64,000 nt of DNA from Semisulcospira habei (GCA_036245525.1 BTPG01000004.1:21477120-21541119); one strand, 5' to 3'. Positions 22,335 through 32,374 are shown, counted from the stretch's first letter. The notes: generated by a model not told the origin, from the letters alone. A program made the numbers and translations.

Positions 22335-22521
22335 AAGTCTTCTGGTAGAAGAACCTTCCTCCTCCAGGAATGGAATTACTGTTAGTCTTTTCGTCGGCGT
22401 TTTTGTAGCTATTTCTTTTTTTGCAGGGTGGGGAAGCTACCCCCACGCCCAACCCCCTTAATAGGAGGACTAGGACAGACCAACCGAGCACATAAATAAA
22501 TCAGCAAGTCAAAAAACTTAC

Positions 22522-22631
22522 CCATCGAGTATCGGTACTGCGAGATACCCCCAAACAGAATGAGGTGTCCGCCCACGTGGCTCAGCGAGGCCAGGGACCG
22601 GGCTTCTGGCCTGGGGCCACTCACCCTCAGC
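22522..22631 (-). CDS. KLHDC2: KLHDC2-like copy 1 exon A: blade 5
   Basis: A 110-bp exon between ctgttacag and gtaagt. It completes the Glu codon of the previous exon, then reads PEARSLASLSHVGGHLILFGG and ends in phase 1. The RS-x2-S-L segment aligns with the KLHDC2 strand that holds a degron-contact serine. It is only about 35 bp from the RTE insertion. The duplicate is at 55967-56076. Confidence 0.92.
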
Positions 22632-22809
22632 CTGTAACAGTACGGATATCATGAGAATAATACAAGTACGATACCCATCCACAACTATGCCCACACCTGT
22701 GCTGAGGTATGAGCAAAATCACTGTGGTGCAGGTACAGTTCACGACACTGGTGTAACCCCAATGCCACTTTTCCAAGGCAAATTTTGAAGGTAACTGTTG
22801 CTGGACTGA

Positions 22810-22910
22810 GATGGATCGACCATGATAATTCAAGGGTAGTGCCAGATTAGCTGGGCGCCGTCAGGCGCCAAACTAATCTGGCATAACTCTTGAATTATGG
22901 TCGATCCATC
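22810..22910. repeat. Foldback MITE core, P1 family
   Basis: Hairpin with arms gatggatcgaccatgataa and gatccatc-ending complement, meeting at gggcgccgtcaggcgcc. The duplicate is 56254-56358. Confidence 0.85.
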
Positions 22911-22979
22911 TCCTTCTGCAGTGCTTCAAACTTAAATAAGTAAGTGCCATGAGAATGCAAAAGACGGCGGTAAGTCCAT

Positions 22980-23020
22980 TTTTAAGTCCCTTCTATTTAT
23001 AGAAGGGACCTTTTAGGAGT
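22980..23020. repeat. Small hairpin with tataaa-like loop
   Basis: The perfect 12-bp-armed hairpin gtcccttctatttatagaagggac, retained unchanged in the duplicate at 56438-56461. Function unknown; it may be one more palindromic insertion. Confidence 0.6.
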
Positions 23021-23500
23021 AAGGACGGGTCGCGGTGGGGCTAATTTAACAGCATGTCCATGGTGTCAAAGGCGGGGAGGCCAAACCTCTAACAATTGAA
23101 AAAAACAAGAGAATAATTACGTCACGTCTAGTTATGCTAACCTTGCTGCTAAACGTTCATTTGGCGCGAAGCGCCGTATATGCGTGTGTATGTATATGCG
23201 TATGTGTGTGCGTATGTATGTAAACAAGAGAATCTCCAATATTTCTGTACACACAGGCTTTAAACTTGGTGAAGTACTTTCGTAAGTGGGTGGCTAAGAC
23301 AGCCTTCGTTTATAGGAAGTCGGTTGATCCAAATTAGCGTCCGTAATTTTTATCCTATTTACTTGAACTTTTGCACATAGTTAGTTTGGAGAAAGACATT
23401 GGATGAGTTCGTTAACCAGCTTAGTATCCTTCCAATTTCTTTAGTAATTTTTTTTTCAGAAAAGAATTAAAACACTAAAAACCTTTACTTCTTGAGAAAG

Positions 23501-24737
23501 AAATGCTTCATCCCATCTTGGTGTGATTAGCAGTATTTTCATTTCGTGTCCGTATTCATGAAAACATGGCTTACGCGTGTGAAGTGACAAAACAAACAAA
23601 AAAAACAAAAAAACAACTGAGCTCATAACATGCATTTACCGTTTTACCTTTTCACGCTTGGCTTTCATAGCTGGTTCAGAGTACCGCCAACACAAAGGTG
23701 CGTACATGTCCTGTCAGCATGGTCCTCGCGGTATGACTAAACCTAACGCACGTTTCCCTCAAAGATTTCACAAAGCGTTCAAAACCCAAAATCTCGTGCA
23801 GTTTACGGATGATGCATTGTGTTTACCCATTCACCGCGAGTGGTCGCAAAACGTTTGCCTTCCTGGAATCTTTCTCGATGACTTCAACTCATGCCTAAGA
23901 GTCCCAGGAACACGGATCATAATCAAGTAATGTCAGCATGAGGCAATGATCCTCATCACCTGCGCAACTCAGTTCGGGGCTCATTATAAGGATCGTAGTC
24001 TAGGTCTCTTACAGTTGTATTGGTGTTTTGTTTTTAAGCAAGTAACTTTACGTGATCCTGTGATTTAATTTACTAATTCGGGCTATACTGACGGTAACTT
24101 TTGACTGACTGCACGTGAATGACACTCGTTGCAAATAAACACTGGTTTCACTTTCAGTGAATGTTGTGTTTGTTGTCTGTATGGGGGCCACACGATACCA
24201 AATGTTGCATGCCACAAGCTCCTTTCATCAATATTATGAATTGTTTGCATGAAAGTAGTCTGTAATGTTGGACGGTACGGCTCTGAAGCCGTAAGCTCAC
24301 AGGGGGAGGTAATCGGCGAAGTTGTGGTATGAGTTTCGTGCCCCTGACACGAGGCGTTAAAAGGATAAACAATCCAGACCAAAAAGGTGACTGCCAAGCG
24401 TGTAAAATGCAAAGAAGTACCCAACGGAGAAGAAACACGCTTAGAAAAGACGGGTACAACACAATTTATAAATATTTCGGGTAAATACCCTTTGTTAAAA
24501 TAGACAAACAGAGAGATCAGCCGCTACTTATCTTCATTCGCAGAGGAAATGTCGCAACTGAAGGAGGTGACGTAAAATAAAATAAAAGAAAAGGAAGAAC
24601 AAAAATACGGAAAAGTAAAAATGAAGTCAACAAAAAACTCATAAGAGAGACACTCGTAGAGAAACTGAACACGAGAGACAAGAATGTGTGTAAGCGCGCG
24701 CAGGAGCGAGCAAAAGTGAATGCGTGTGTGTGATCCC
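23501..24737. other. Kelch gene intron, no gene recognised
   Basis: Sequence between the end of the segmental duplication and the first L2 LINE. It contains a decayed P2-type hairpin at about 23938-24015 (gatcctcatcacctgcgca... ggatcgta). Short open frames have no recognisable domain. Confidence 0.5.
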
Positions 24738-24764
24738 AGAGAGAGAGGGAGAGAGAGAGAGAGG

Positions 24765-24850
<86 letters not shown>
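24738..24850. repeat. (GA)n microsatellite at an L2 LINE 3' end
   Basis: About 110 bp of nearly pure GA. It directly abuts the 3' end of the minus-strand L2 LINE (gacaatgacaatgattctttattt). Confidence 0.97.
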
Positions 24851-24852
<2 letters not shown>

Positions 24853-25128
24853 ATGACAATGATTCTTTATTTTACAACGGTGAAAGTTTTGGTGAAACCA
24901 TTTTTCGAACTTGCCGTTGCTAATCTACTTTACATATAATGCACAAATCACAAAAATACTATCATTAAATTGGGAAAAACTAAATATATAACTAATAAAA
25001 ATTGAAATATGAAGTTTTTAAAAAAAAGAAATCATTGAAAAAGTGAAAATAAACATAACAAATCTCACACATACACACAATTATAAAGGTATAAATCTTC
25101 ATACATACATTCATAAACACAAGCACAA

Positions 25129-25162
<34 letters not shown>

Positions 25163-25263
25163 ACATGCAGCATTAGCATCTTGTATTAACTGAAGATATA
25201 ACTGAATTGAAGAGTTAGAAAGGGGAAAATCGTAAACTGCAAGTGCAGGTTGCTGTGAAAATC

Positions 25264-28095
25264 TTACGATGCTGAGGTGAGGTACTTGAAGAGAGCGGTT
25301 TTAAAAGACGAAAGCGTTGTTGATGTTGTAACATGTTTGGGCAATGTGTTCCACATGCTAGCACCTGAGAACGCTAAACTTGTCTTATAGAGATCGATTC
25401 TAGGTCGTGGCACAGTAATGGACTGCCTTGATCTGGAGTATGTTGATGCCGGGAGGAAAAACATTTTTTTTATATACTCGGGGAGTCTGTTATTCAATAC
25501 TTTGAACATCGTTATTCCCTTATTGTATAATAAATGTTTTTTCAAGGGGAGAATTTCTAAGGTTTTCAGTTTATTATCCGTTGTTGAGTTAGGGTCTGAA
25601 AGGATAAGCTTCGCGGCTCTACGATGAAGAGAGTTCAGTCTCTTTAACTGGACCTCGCTTGCGCCATCCCACACCGTAGAAGCATAATCTATATGTGACC
25701 TGATGTGGGCGTTGAAGAACAGTTTTCGTGTTTCTACATTAGCTTTATGTTTTAACTTGGATAAAATAAACAGTTTCTTTGATATTGTTTTACATATATT
25801 ACTAAGATGGCATTGCCATTTAAACTGGTTATCTACAGTAACGCCGAGAAGACGATGTTCCGTTACCTGGCTGATAGATTTGCCTTGAAGGGACAAGCTG
25901 AGTGAGAGAGTGCGGAGCTGGTGCTTTTGGCGGGTACTTACAACCATACATTCAGTCTTTGCAGGGTTTAAGATCATGGAATTGTTACTGCACCAGCTGT
26001 TAATGTCCTGTAATGTGTTTTGTAGGCGCGTGTCAATTACTGACAAATCCTTATCGGGAGTGTGTATCGCAGCATCATCAGCGAACATATCGCATGCAAC
26101 ACTATCATCACTAATTGTGAGTGGAAGGTCGTTAATGAACAAACAGAATAAAAGAGGGCCTAAAATAGAGCCCTGGGGCACGCCATGCTTTACTTTGCAG
26201 TGACTAGAATATGTACCATTAAGGAGAACTTTTTGTCTTCTGTTTTCTAGGTAGGATTTGAAAAACCCGGCTGCGCTTTTAGTATATAAGGATATTTTCT
26301 TTATAAGTATGTCATGGTTCACCACGTCAAAGGCTTTCCGGAAGTCTAAGAAAACTACACCTGTTAGTTTGGAATCATTAATAGATGATAACCAGGTATC
26401 TGCCATCCTTATCAAGGCAGTGTGACAGGAATGGTTTGGTCTGAAGCCTGACTGCAGTGAATGGATGAGATTTTGGTTTTCTAAGTATTCAGATAGATGC
26501 TTATGGATGTGCCGCTCTAAAGGCTTCGACAAAACAGGTAATAGTGATATGGGGCGAAAGTTGTTGATTTCACTCAGATCTTTTGATTTTGGTAGGGGGA
26601 TCACTTTCGCGTCTTTAAATGCGTCCGGAAAAGAGTTTTGGTTTATACAGAGATTGTAAATATATGTAATACTTTCGACGATGTATGGAAGAGATATCTT
26701 GAGAATTTTTGAGCTGATCTCATCAGGCCCGGATGACTTTTTATTTTCCATCGAGGAAATTAATTTACCCACTTCGTGGACTGCTATAGGCGGTATCGTG
26801 AATGGTTCTTTGTCCGTATTTTCCCGGTTACAGTGGTGTACTAGCGCGTTTGGACAAACATACTCACATGAGTTAGTTCCTGGTGGGATTAACGATTCGG
26901 CTATAGAGGTAAAGTGGTCATTAAACCTATTTGCAGTGAGGTGGGGTGATAAAGGCGCACTATTTTTATTTGTACCTCTAGTTACTAAATTAATGGCACG
27001 CCATACAGTAGATGAGTCTTTGCTTTGCTTAACTACTTTATCGAAAAGAGATCTCTTTGCATTTAAAACCATATATTTAACACGATTACGCTGTGTTTTG
27101 TATTCAGTAAACCGCTTCTCGCTTCTCAGCTGGTCTCTAATTTCCATTGCCTCGATTAGATCCGCAGTCAGCCATGGTGGAACGGTAGCGTATTTCACTC
27201 TTTTGTGTCTCAGAGGCGCGTGTTTGTTCAGCACACCAAGAAAAATCCGGTACCAGGTATCTAATGCTTTATTTGGGTCACTATCGTTATACACGTCGAT
27301 GAATCGTGCTGTGGCTAAATCAGCCAAGAAAACACTTTCATTAAAGTTTTTAAACGATCTGTAAGTTATGCAAGTGTGGACTTGCTTTTTTAGCTTTGGA
27401 AGTTTTGACAGCCATGTGCAGCTAACCGGATAGTGGTCACTTACACTAAGACTATTTACTTGAGTGTTGCTAACTGCTTGAGGTTTGTTGGTATAAATAT
27501 GGTCTATAATAGTGGCTGATGATGGCGTAATTCTGGTGGGTGATGTTACCAATTGGTGAAGACCGACAAGGGTAGTAGTACATTCCCATGATGGATGGGG
27601 TTTAAGAAAGTCAATATTAAAATCTCCAAGAAGGAGAACATCTTTGTTGTGAATGTCTGTTTTATCAATCATGTGTAAAAAGCTATCGTACCACTCAAAG
27701 GTGGCTGCGGGGTTTCGATACAGAAACCCAACAAGTAAGGGCGGGGATTTAGAGTTTTTGATTTCTACCCAAATACATTCTACATCACCAGTTTCTAGGT
27801 CTTGTCGCCTGCGGGTTATGTGTAAAATGGATTGATGGATATATACCGCTACACCTGTCTCACCCTGTACTGACGGGTCTCTCCTGATAATAGAATAATT
27901 CGGGATGGCGATGGCTTCATCACTGATGTGGGCGGCCAAACGAGTCTCAGTTAAACCGAATAGATGGAAATAGTTGGGGGTATTAACATAAACACAGACA
28001 TCCTGAACTTTGTTTGCCAGGTGGTAGATATTTAGGTGACCGATACGAAATTGTTGGCCTTTTTTCGAGGGTCTGTTCATAGTTGTATAAATCAT
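25264..28095 (-). CDS. L2/CR1-like LINE ORF2, intact (endonuclease and reverse transcriptase)
   Basis: About 943 residues without a stop. The first in-frame ATG is at 28095, with another at 28080; the longer frame up to 28128 has no ATG. The endonuclease motifs are GHLNIYHLANKV, GLTETRL, LLLGDFNIDFL, IIDHIYTN and SVSDHYPVSC. Reverse transcriptase motifs are NNFRPISLLPVLSK, SGFRPNHSCHTAL, VVFLDFRKAFDVVNHD, HGVPQGSILGPLLF, the catalytic CDMFADDAAI, and the thumb NSLHRRAAKLIL. The C-terminus ends in LFKYLTSAS. All expected catalytic residues are present and there is no RNase H, as known for the L2/CR1 group. This is the only full-length uninterrupted LINE ORF2 in the window, so it may be a recent insertion. 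Confidence 0.9.
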   Translation of the reverse strand: MIYTTMNRPSKKGQQFRIGHLNIYHLANKVQDVCVYVNTPNYFHLFGLTETRLAAHISDEAIAIPNYSIIRRDPSVQGETGVAVYIHQSILHITRRRQDLETGDVECIWVEIKNSKSPPLLVGFLYRNPAATFEWYDSFLHMIDKTDIHNKDVLLLGDFNIDFLKPHPSWECTTTLVGLHQLVTSPTRITPSSATIIDHIYTNKPQAVSNTQVNSLSVSDHYPVSCTWLSKLPKLKKQVHTCITYRSFKNFNESVFLADLATARFIDVYNDSDPNKALDTWYRIFLGVLNKHAPLRHKRVKYATVPPWLTADLIEAMEIRDQLRSEKRFTEYKTQRNRVKYMVLNAKRSLFDKVVKQSKDSSTVWRAINLVTRGTNKNSAPLSPHLTANRFNDHFTSIAESLIPPGTNSCEYVCPNALVHHCNRENTDKEPFTIPPIAVHEVGKLISSMENKKSSGPDEISSKILKISLPYIVESITYIYNLCINQNSFPDAFKDAKVIPLPKSKDLSEINNFRPISLLPVLSKPLERHIHKHLSEYLENQNLIHSLQSGFRPNHSCHTALIRMADTWLSSINDSKLTGVVFLDFRKAFDVVNHDILIKKISLYTKSAAGFFKSYLENRRQKVLLNGTYSSHCKVKHGVPQGSILGPLLFCLFINDLPLTISDDSVACDMFADDAAIHTPDKDLSVIDTRLQNTLQDINSWCSNNSMILNPAKTECMVVSTRQKHQLRTLSLSLSLQGKSISQVTEHRLLGVTVDNQFKWQCHLSNICKTISKKLFILSKLKHKANVETRKLFFNAHIRSHIDYASTVWDGASEVQLKRLNSLHRRAAKLILSDPNSTTDNKLKTLEILPLKKHLLYNKGITMFKVLNNRLPEYIKKMFFLPASTYSRSRQSITVPRPRIDLYKTSLAFSGASMWNTLPKHVTTSTTLSSFKTALFKYLTSAS

Positions 28096-28119
28096 GTTCA
28101 GATAATAAGGTAAAAAACC

Positions 28120-28345
28120 AGGAAACAAAACTAGGGTACAGGATACAAATAGTAGAAGGTTACGCAGTTAAACCAGGAAAGAAATTACATGTACAAGTAA
28201 AATATCAGATGAAACAAATAAAGACTAATAAGATAAAGAACGAGGGGACAAAACTAAGGTACAGGATACAAATAAAAGGTTACGCAGTTAAACCAGGAAA
28301 GAGATTACATGTACAAGTAAAATATCAGAGAAAACAAATAAAGAC
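28120..28345. repeat. Two tandem monomers of about 120 bp upstream of L2 ORF2
   Basis: Two adjacent copies share gtacaggatacaaat, ggttacgcagttaaacc and acatgtacaagtaaaatatc. They lie directly upstream of the L2 copy I ORF2. Tandem monomers in this position could be 5' UTR promoter units or a spacer duplication. Confidence 0.85.
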
Positions 28346-28350
28346 TTATT

Positions 28351-28944
28351 CGACTTTAGTCTCAGTACGTCAGCTGAACGGCGGTTCACGCCAGAAACCG
28401 TGTATTACAGCACACGCAAAGAACACAAAAACAAAAGCTTGCAGTAAAAAATAAGAAACGACAAGTGTACGATCTCAGAAAAAAAAACCCGCTATAAAGA
28501 AAGCGTTTATGTCAGAATTCGTGTGTATCGAAGTCCTTATGTTATAACAACACACTCGCTTTTCATTGAAAATGTAGGACAGGCGATAATCTCAGTCACC
28601 TGAGAACTTAAGTAAGGTTACTAGTCAAAAGAATTCACGCAATGATCGTGCACGGTGAGTCGGGTGTTCCGACTGTCCGACAAAGCGGATTCCGGTCATT
28701 AATAACAAATTACACGGATAGTTTACAGTTTGTTCACTGTACTAGAAACACTGTTTCACAGAGCAGTATCGCACTAATGATCAGATGTGGTCATCGTTCA
28801 TGTGTCTCTGTCATCAGATGTGGTCATCGAAAAATCGGTTAATCCATAGTAACTGTGACAATCATCAGCAGCTAACCTGAGTAAGTCGTCGCCGAGTTTA
28901 TGCCAATTTAACAAGCGAAGTTGATGACACCTTCACGCAAACTC
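28351..28944. other. Unassigned sequence, possibly more L2 spacer
   Basis: No gene recognised. The short direct repeat gtgtcatcagatgtggtcatcg/gatcagatgtggtcatcg lies at 28778-28830. Confidence 0.35.
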
Positions 28945-29092
28945 ATACCCACACCCACCCACCCCCACCCACACCCCCACACACCCCCACCCACACCCAC
29001 CCACCCACACCCACCCACACACACCCACCCACACACACCCACCCACACCCACACCCACACCCACACACACACACACACACACGCGACCCACT
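28945..29092. repeat. (CCCACA)n simple repeat
   Basis: About 145 bp of cytosine-adenine hexamer-like repeat (cccaccc/cacaccc) ending in (CA)n. The long frames through it are artefacts. Confidence 0.95.
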
Positions 29093-29704
29093 GGTTTGTA
29101 CACACATACCCTTTTTACTTCCAGCGCCAAGTCGGTAGGAGCGACTGATTGACCCTGAAAGCAGAAAGGCAATTCCCGACCAGTTGTGCGCCCTGCAGGG
29201 CGAAAACTGATCAGACAAAACCTTAGAGCAGTAAACGTCACTCATCGCTCCCCGTGTGTACACAGTGCAAAGATGTGATTCTAAAGCCTGTGCAGCTTGG
29301 CCCTGGAAGTAAAAGAGGTAGCGGGATGTCCTTCAGACAAACGGCCTAAGAAACTGCGCCAGCAACTGGAGCAGGTGTTGGGGATCCAGGGTCGTCTTGG
29401 TCTCCGCTCCCTGACTCTGGAACCAGGCGTTGGTGGGAGGTGCGGCCACTGGAGTCCTTGCTGGCACTAGTAGCGGGAAATCTGAAGAGGGAGGAGCTGG
29501 GGGACTTGGAGATTTTGTCGCCCCAACACGTTGCTCGATGGCGGTTGGCTAAGCTGGCTGGTCGACGTTTGGCGTGTGGTTGGCGAGGACTGCAGGCGGC
29601 CCGGGGCGGCAGACATTAAGTGCTGCGATCCGCCACGGGTTGATGGCGAGTCCCCTTGCTGCCCGCTCTCGCCACGTGACCCGTTACGGTTGATAAGTGG
29701 GTTG

Positions 29705-29709
<5 letters not shown>
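29093..29709. other. Unassigned sequence between simple repeats
   Basis: No domain recognised. GC content is higher than the flanks at 29330-29700. It could be a fragment of a repeat ORF, but nothing supports a specific call. Confidence 0.3.

Positions 29710-29772
<63 letters not shown>
29710..29772. repeat. (GA)n microsatellite at an L2 LINE 3' end
   Basis: About 63 bp of pure GA directly abutting the L2 copy III tail (gattcaatgattcaatgaagctttattta). Confidence 0.97.
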
Positions 29773-29775
<3 letters not shown>

Positions 29776-30599
29776 CAATGATTCAATGAAGCTTTATTTA
29801 TCAACGGTTGAGGCATTGACATCGACACAGACATAGCCATTTTTCAAACCTGCCGTTGCTACAAAACTACGAGACAAAATACAAAAAAAACTAAGTATAT
29901 AGTTAAATGTAAATGAAACTGACAAAAACATTGCTAGTTTAGGGAAAGAAAGTCCCATGACAATCTCACACACCTAAACTGACACACACACACACACACA
30001 CACACACACCATCACACACAGAGTTTGTAATTGGGAGCACACATAATCAGGGTTACAGGGCAGTATATATTTCACAACGTAATGATTACGACTGCTTCGA
30101 GAAGTACTTGAAGAGACTGATTTTGAAACGGGCTAGAGAGGAAGCGGATTTTACATGATCAGGAAGCGTGTTCCAAGTCTGCGTTCCCGCGAATGACAAA
30201 CTAGATTTGTATATATCAATTCTTGTTTTGGGGACCAAGAAAAGTTGCCTAATATTACCAAGCCTAGATTCCGACTTAGAGAAAAGAGTTGTGATATATT
30301 CTGGTATTTTCTGTTTCCACACTTTGAACATAAAAATAGCCTTATTGTATTTGAAGTGGTCTTGCAGCGGCAGAAATCCTATTTTGGCGAGTTTTTCTTC
30401 TGTTGTGAGTCGTGGGTCAGGAAGGATTAACTTTGCTGCCCTTCTGTGTAACGAGTTGAGTCTCTTCAAGTGGACTTCACTGCATCCATCCCACACCGTT
30501 GACGCGTAATCAATATGAGAACGTATGTGAGCATTATAGAATAGTTTGCGCGTGTCCGAGTCGGTGTAATATTTCAGTTTGGACAACATGAAAAGATTT
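29773..30599 (-). pseudogene. L2/CR1-like LINE, copy III (3' fragment)
   Basis: A 5'-truncated fragment. The open frame 30086-30589 encodes the reverse transcriptase thumb and C-terminus (RSHIDYASTVWDG, NSLHRRAAKLILPD, WNTLPDHV, LFKYFSKQS). The 3' UTR has a (CA)n run at 29984-30009. The 5' break at 30600 joins directly to half of a P1 palindrome. It represents a different subfamily from copies I and II and is closest to copy IV. Confidence 0.85.
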
Positions 30600-30650
30600 T
30601 TGGCGCCAAGCTACTCTAGCACTGCCCTTGAATTATCATCGTCGACGTAT
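30600..30650. repeat. Half of a P1 palindrome
   Basis: Only the right arm is present (ggcgccaagctactctagc... gaattatcatcgtcgacg). The left arm is replaced by the LINE copy III fragment, so a deletion or insertion broke the hairpin at its centre. Confidence 0.7.
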
Positions 30651-30851
30651 CTCCTGTAACTGGTGCATAGTCATTTGTTGACGCCTCCAAAATTTGGAAA
30701 ATCAGTACGTCCGTCGGGCTGAATGATGAGTTAAGGGGAATTACCTAACGCCGCTGGACAAAGCACGCAAGCACAGTTAGTGCTTTTTCTGCCGGACACC
30801 ACTTTGCCAGGCACACAGTACATGACATGACATTCAACACCCTTTGACCCT

Positions 30852-30965
30852 TTAAGTGTTACTGACGATACCGCTCGGCGGAAAAGACGCCGGCGTCTTT
30901 TCCGCCGAGCGGTATAAGACCAACATAAGATCAGTCTGAGAGAGACGAGGCGACGAAGAGTTTAA
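30852..30965. mobile_element. TTAA MITE with a perfect 48-bp palindrome
   Basis: Bounded by TTAA at 30852-30855 and 30962-30965. The core at 30868-30915 is a perfect palindrome with 24-bp arms and no loop (ataccgctcggcggaaaa... and its complement). A decayed relative is at about 33885-33930. It sits just upstream of a kelch donor site (31005-31010). Confidence 0.75.
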
Positions 30966-31010
30966 CCAATAAGCAAACGAAAACAATCAGAAGTAGAGTC
31001 AGTAACTCAC

Positions 31011-31150
31011 TCCCCACTCCACGTCAGTGACTTGAGATCAAAGCAATGGAGGTCGTCCAGCCTCAGGTCGCCATGGCGACCGCCAAATATGTAAGCTTTG
31101 TTCTCGGTCGATGCAGTGCAGTGGCCGGCCCGCGGACAGGGCGTGAGTCC
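31011..31150 (-). CDS. KLHDC2: KLHDC2-like copy 1 exon: blade 4 with GGR/DLR
   Basis: A 140-bp exon between tgatttcag and gtgagt, phase 0 in and phase 2 out. It encodes TPCPRAGHC, then AYIFGGRHGDLRLDDLHCFD and LTWSG. This is a textbook kelch blade. Both arginines (GGR and DLR) correspond, from memory, to the pair that contacts the C-terminal carboxylate of the degron in KLHDC2. Confidence 0.92.
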
Positions 31151-31305
31151 CTGAAATCAAAAGGAACATTTAATGATTTAATCTTGGCACAACAGATAAG
31201 TTTCACGAGTTGATATTGGCATGTTACACTCATAAAGAGACAGAGTGATTAAACTTCAAACCGCCATGCCAGGTGAGCATGGCGCCAGCATCAGTTACGG
31301 GCGGA

Positions 31306-31574
31306 CCAGTTACCTGGAGAGGGGGAAGGGGTTCCAACTTTTTGTTTGGGACTTTTAACCTGACACGAAAGGCCCTCCGACGCCAGACCTTGCTACTCAG
31401 TGGCCAAAAAATCCAAAAGCGGAGTCTGTAGGAGGGGGTGGGGGGAGGGGGTCCAGACTTCCAAAAAGTGACTGTTATATAGCATTTTAAGAAGTTTAAA
31501 CCTGTAAGGGTGGGGAGAGTGGGGGATCCGAAACCCCTGGAAGCAACCCACCCCCTCCCTATCCGCCCCTGAAA
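31306..31574. repeat. hAT-like non-autonomous element, G-rich
   Basis: Ends resemble gggcggaccagttacc and ccctatccgcccctg. Inside are the shared pieces gtgactgttatatagcatttt and gaaacccctgg. Related sequence recurs at 12328, 16010-16629, 39826-39960, 44440-45315, 49630-49790 and 53090-53700. Assignment to hAT rests only on the CAGGGGCGGAT-type ends. Confidence 0.5.
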
Positions 31575-31580
31575 TCTGCT

Positions 31581-31640
31581 AGAGGCACAGATCCTCATGA
31601 GCCCACGCATTGGCGGGGGCTCATGAGGATCTGTGCCTCT
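31581..31640. repeat. P2-family hairpin
   Basis: Arms agaggcacagatcctcatga and complement, meeting at cccacgcattggcggg. It lies immediately after the hAT-like element end. Confidence 0.85.
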
Positions 31641-31887
31641 TGCTGGAGCCACTGTGTTCCTTCGACGGCTGGGGAGCTTTGACGTTGAATTTACAATAGT
31701 TCAAAAACGCAATTAATCCGCGTCCACTTGCAGTGACGTGGTGACACATTGGAGACGTGCTGTATGCTGATATCCTGACGCCGCATGTCTGGAATGAGTT
31801 AATAATAAAAAGTCCGAAAGTATGCATGTGCTGGTCTGTGCTGTGATTTTTTACCTTAATGCTCTAAAGACCGGCAAACATAACCCT

Positions 31888-32095
31888 TTAACCACTTACG
31901 CCCTGAGGACGAAATTGTCATTTTTTGGTAGATATCCTCTGAGGAATATAATATGTATTATATATAACAGTTTTGGAGACAGATCAGCCATGATATTTCA
32001 AAGTTGGTGTCAGGATAGCTTGGCGCCTACAACCTTGAAATATCATGGTCGACCCAGATCCTGTCGTAGCCGTTCAGGGCTTTATGGTTTACCTG
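31888..32095. mobile_element. TTAA MITE, P1 family (decayed)
   Basis: TTAA at 31888-31891, then the left end accacttacgccctgagg; the right end is gttcagggctttatggttta. The hairpin arms are catgatatttcaa and ttgaaatatcatgg. The core has lost part of one arm. Confidence 0.6.
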
Positions 32096-32175
32096 TTAGT
32101 TGCCGCAGATGTGTCTTTGACATGAGCGTCAGAGCTTCGCAGCCGTTAAAGAAACATGGAGACAAAGAGGTTTCC

Positions 32176-32241
32176 GCAAGAGGCATAGATCCTCATGAAC
32201 CCCCGCAACTGCAGGGGCTCATGAGGATCTATGCCTCTTGC
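32176..32241. repeat. P2-family hairpin
   Basis: Near-perfect arms gcaagaggcatagatcctca and complement, meeting at cccccgcaactgcagggg. It lies about 60 bp from kelch exon 32303-32374. Confidence 0.9.
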
Positions 32242-32302
32242 AGTTGGCTGGTGTTATGTTTTTATCGGCAATCAAATAACATGCATGAACCGTACAACTC
32301 AC

Positions 32303-32374
32303 ACTGCTTATCGGACTTGTCCATTTCATTGTTTGCGGATCATAAACGCACAAATTGTCGTTCCATCCATTATT
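32303..32374 (-). CDS. KLHDC2: KLHDC2-like copy 1 exon: GWND strand
   Basis: A 72-bp exon between gtctgtttcag and gtgagt, phase 0 at both ends. It encodes NNGWNDNLCVYDPQTMKWTS. The GWND motif followed by an aromatic-acidic strand and W is the end strand of the same blade in KLHDC2. A P2 hairpin lies only about 60 bp away in the intron. Confidence 0.88.

Larger units (their letters stand above)
18920..22474 (-). mobile_element. Full-length RTE LINE (3555 bp with one SINE inside)
   Basis: The ends are fixed by the 13-bp duplication acagaccaaccga at 18907-18919 and 22475-22487, and by the uninterrupted empty site at about 55917-55934 in the duplicated segment. On the minus strand: a short 5' UTR of about 140 bp, one ORF with APE-type endonuclease and reverse transcriptase, a short 3' UTR and a (GTAA)n tail. 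Without the SINE it is about 3.15 kb, a normal RTE size. It is the master form for the defective copies at 1.5-4.9 kb and the 3' fragment at 34123. Confidence 0.93.
13922..23500. repeat. Segmental duplication, copy 1 (pairs with about 50998-56985)
   Basis: Line-by-line reading shows the same sequence, in the same orientation, about 37 kb apart: the hairpin at 13961, terminal exon region 14.4-15.2 kb, tRNA-like SINE, TTAA MITE, exon at 17483, exon at 18019, exon at 22522, P1 hairpin at 22810 and the tataaa-like hairpin at 22984. Homology stops near 23500/56980. Copy 1 is longer because of the RTE LINE (18920-22474) and an expanded minisatellite. It holds the last four exons of the kelch gene. 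Confidence 0.93.
24851..28350 (-). mobile_element. L2/CR1-like LINE, copy I
   Basis: 3' end at the GA tract (24850); 3' UTR 24851-25263 with a (CA)n run at about 25132-25160. One intact ORF2. Tandem monomers of about 120 bp lie upstream of ORF2 (28120-28345). No ORF1 was found, so the copy is probably 5'-truncated within the ORF1/ORF2 spacer; the right boundary is uncertain. It lies in the intron between kelch exons 31011 and 22522, on the same strand as the gene. Confidence 0.85.

Noticed and set aside
24720..24939. Arg-Glu and Ser-Leu repeat frames over GA/TC tracts (also 29531, 41043, 44191, 49511)
   Set aside because: Translation of dinucleotide repeats, with no other coding support.
28908..29263. 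Val/Gly/Trp/Cys-rich and Pro/Thr/His-rich frames
   Set aside because: Translation of the (CCCACA)n repeat.
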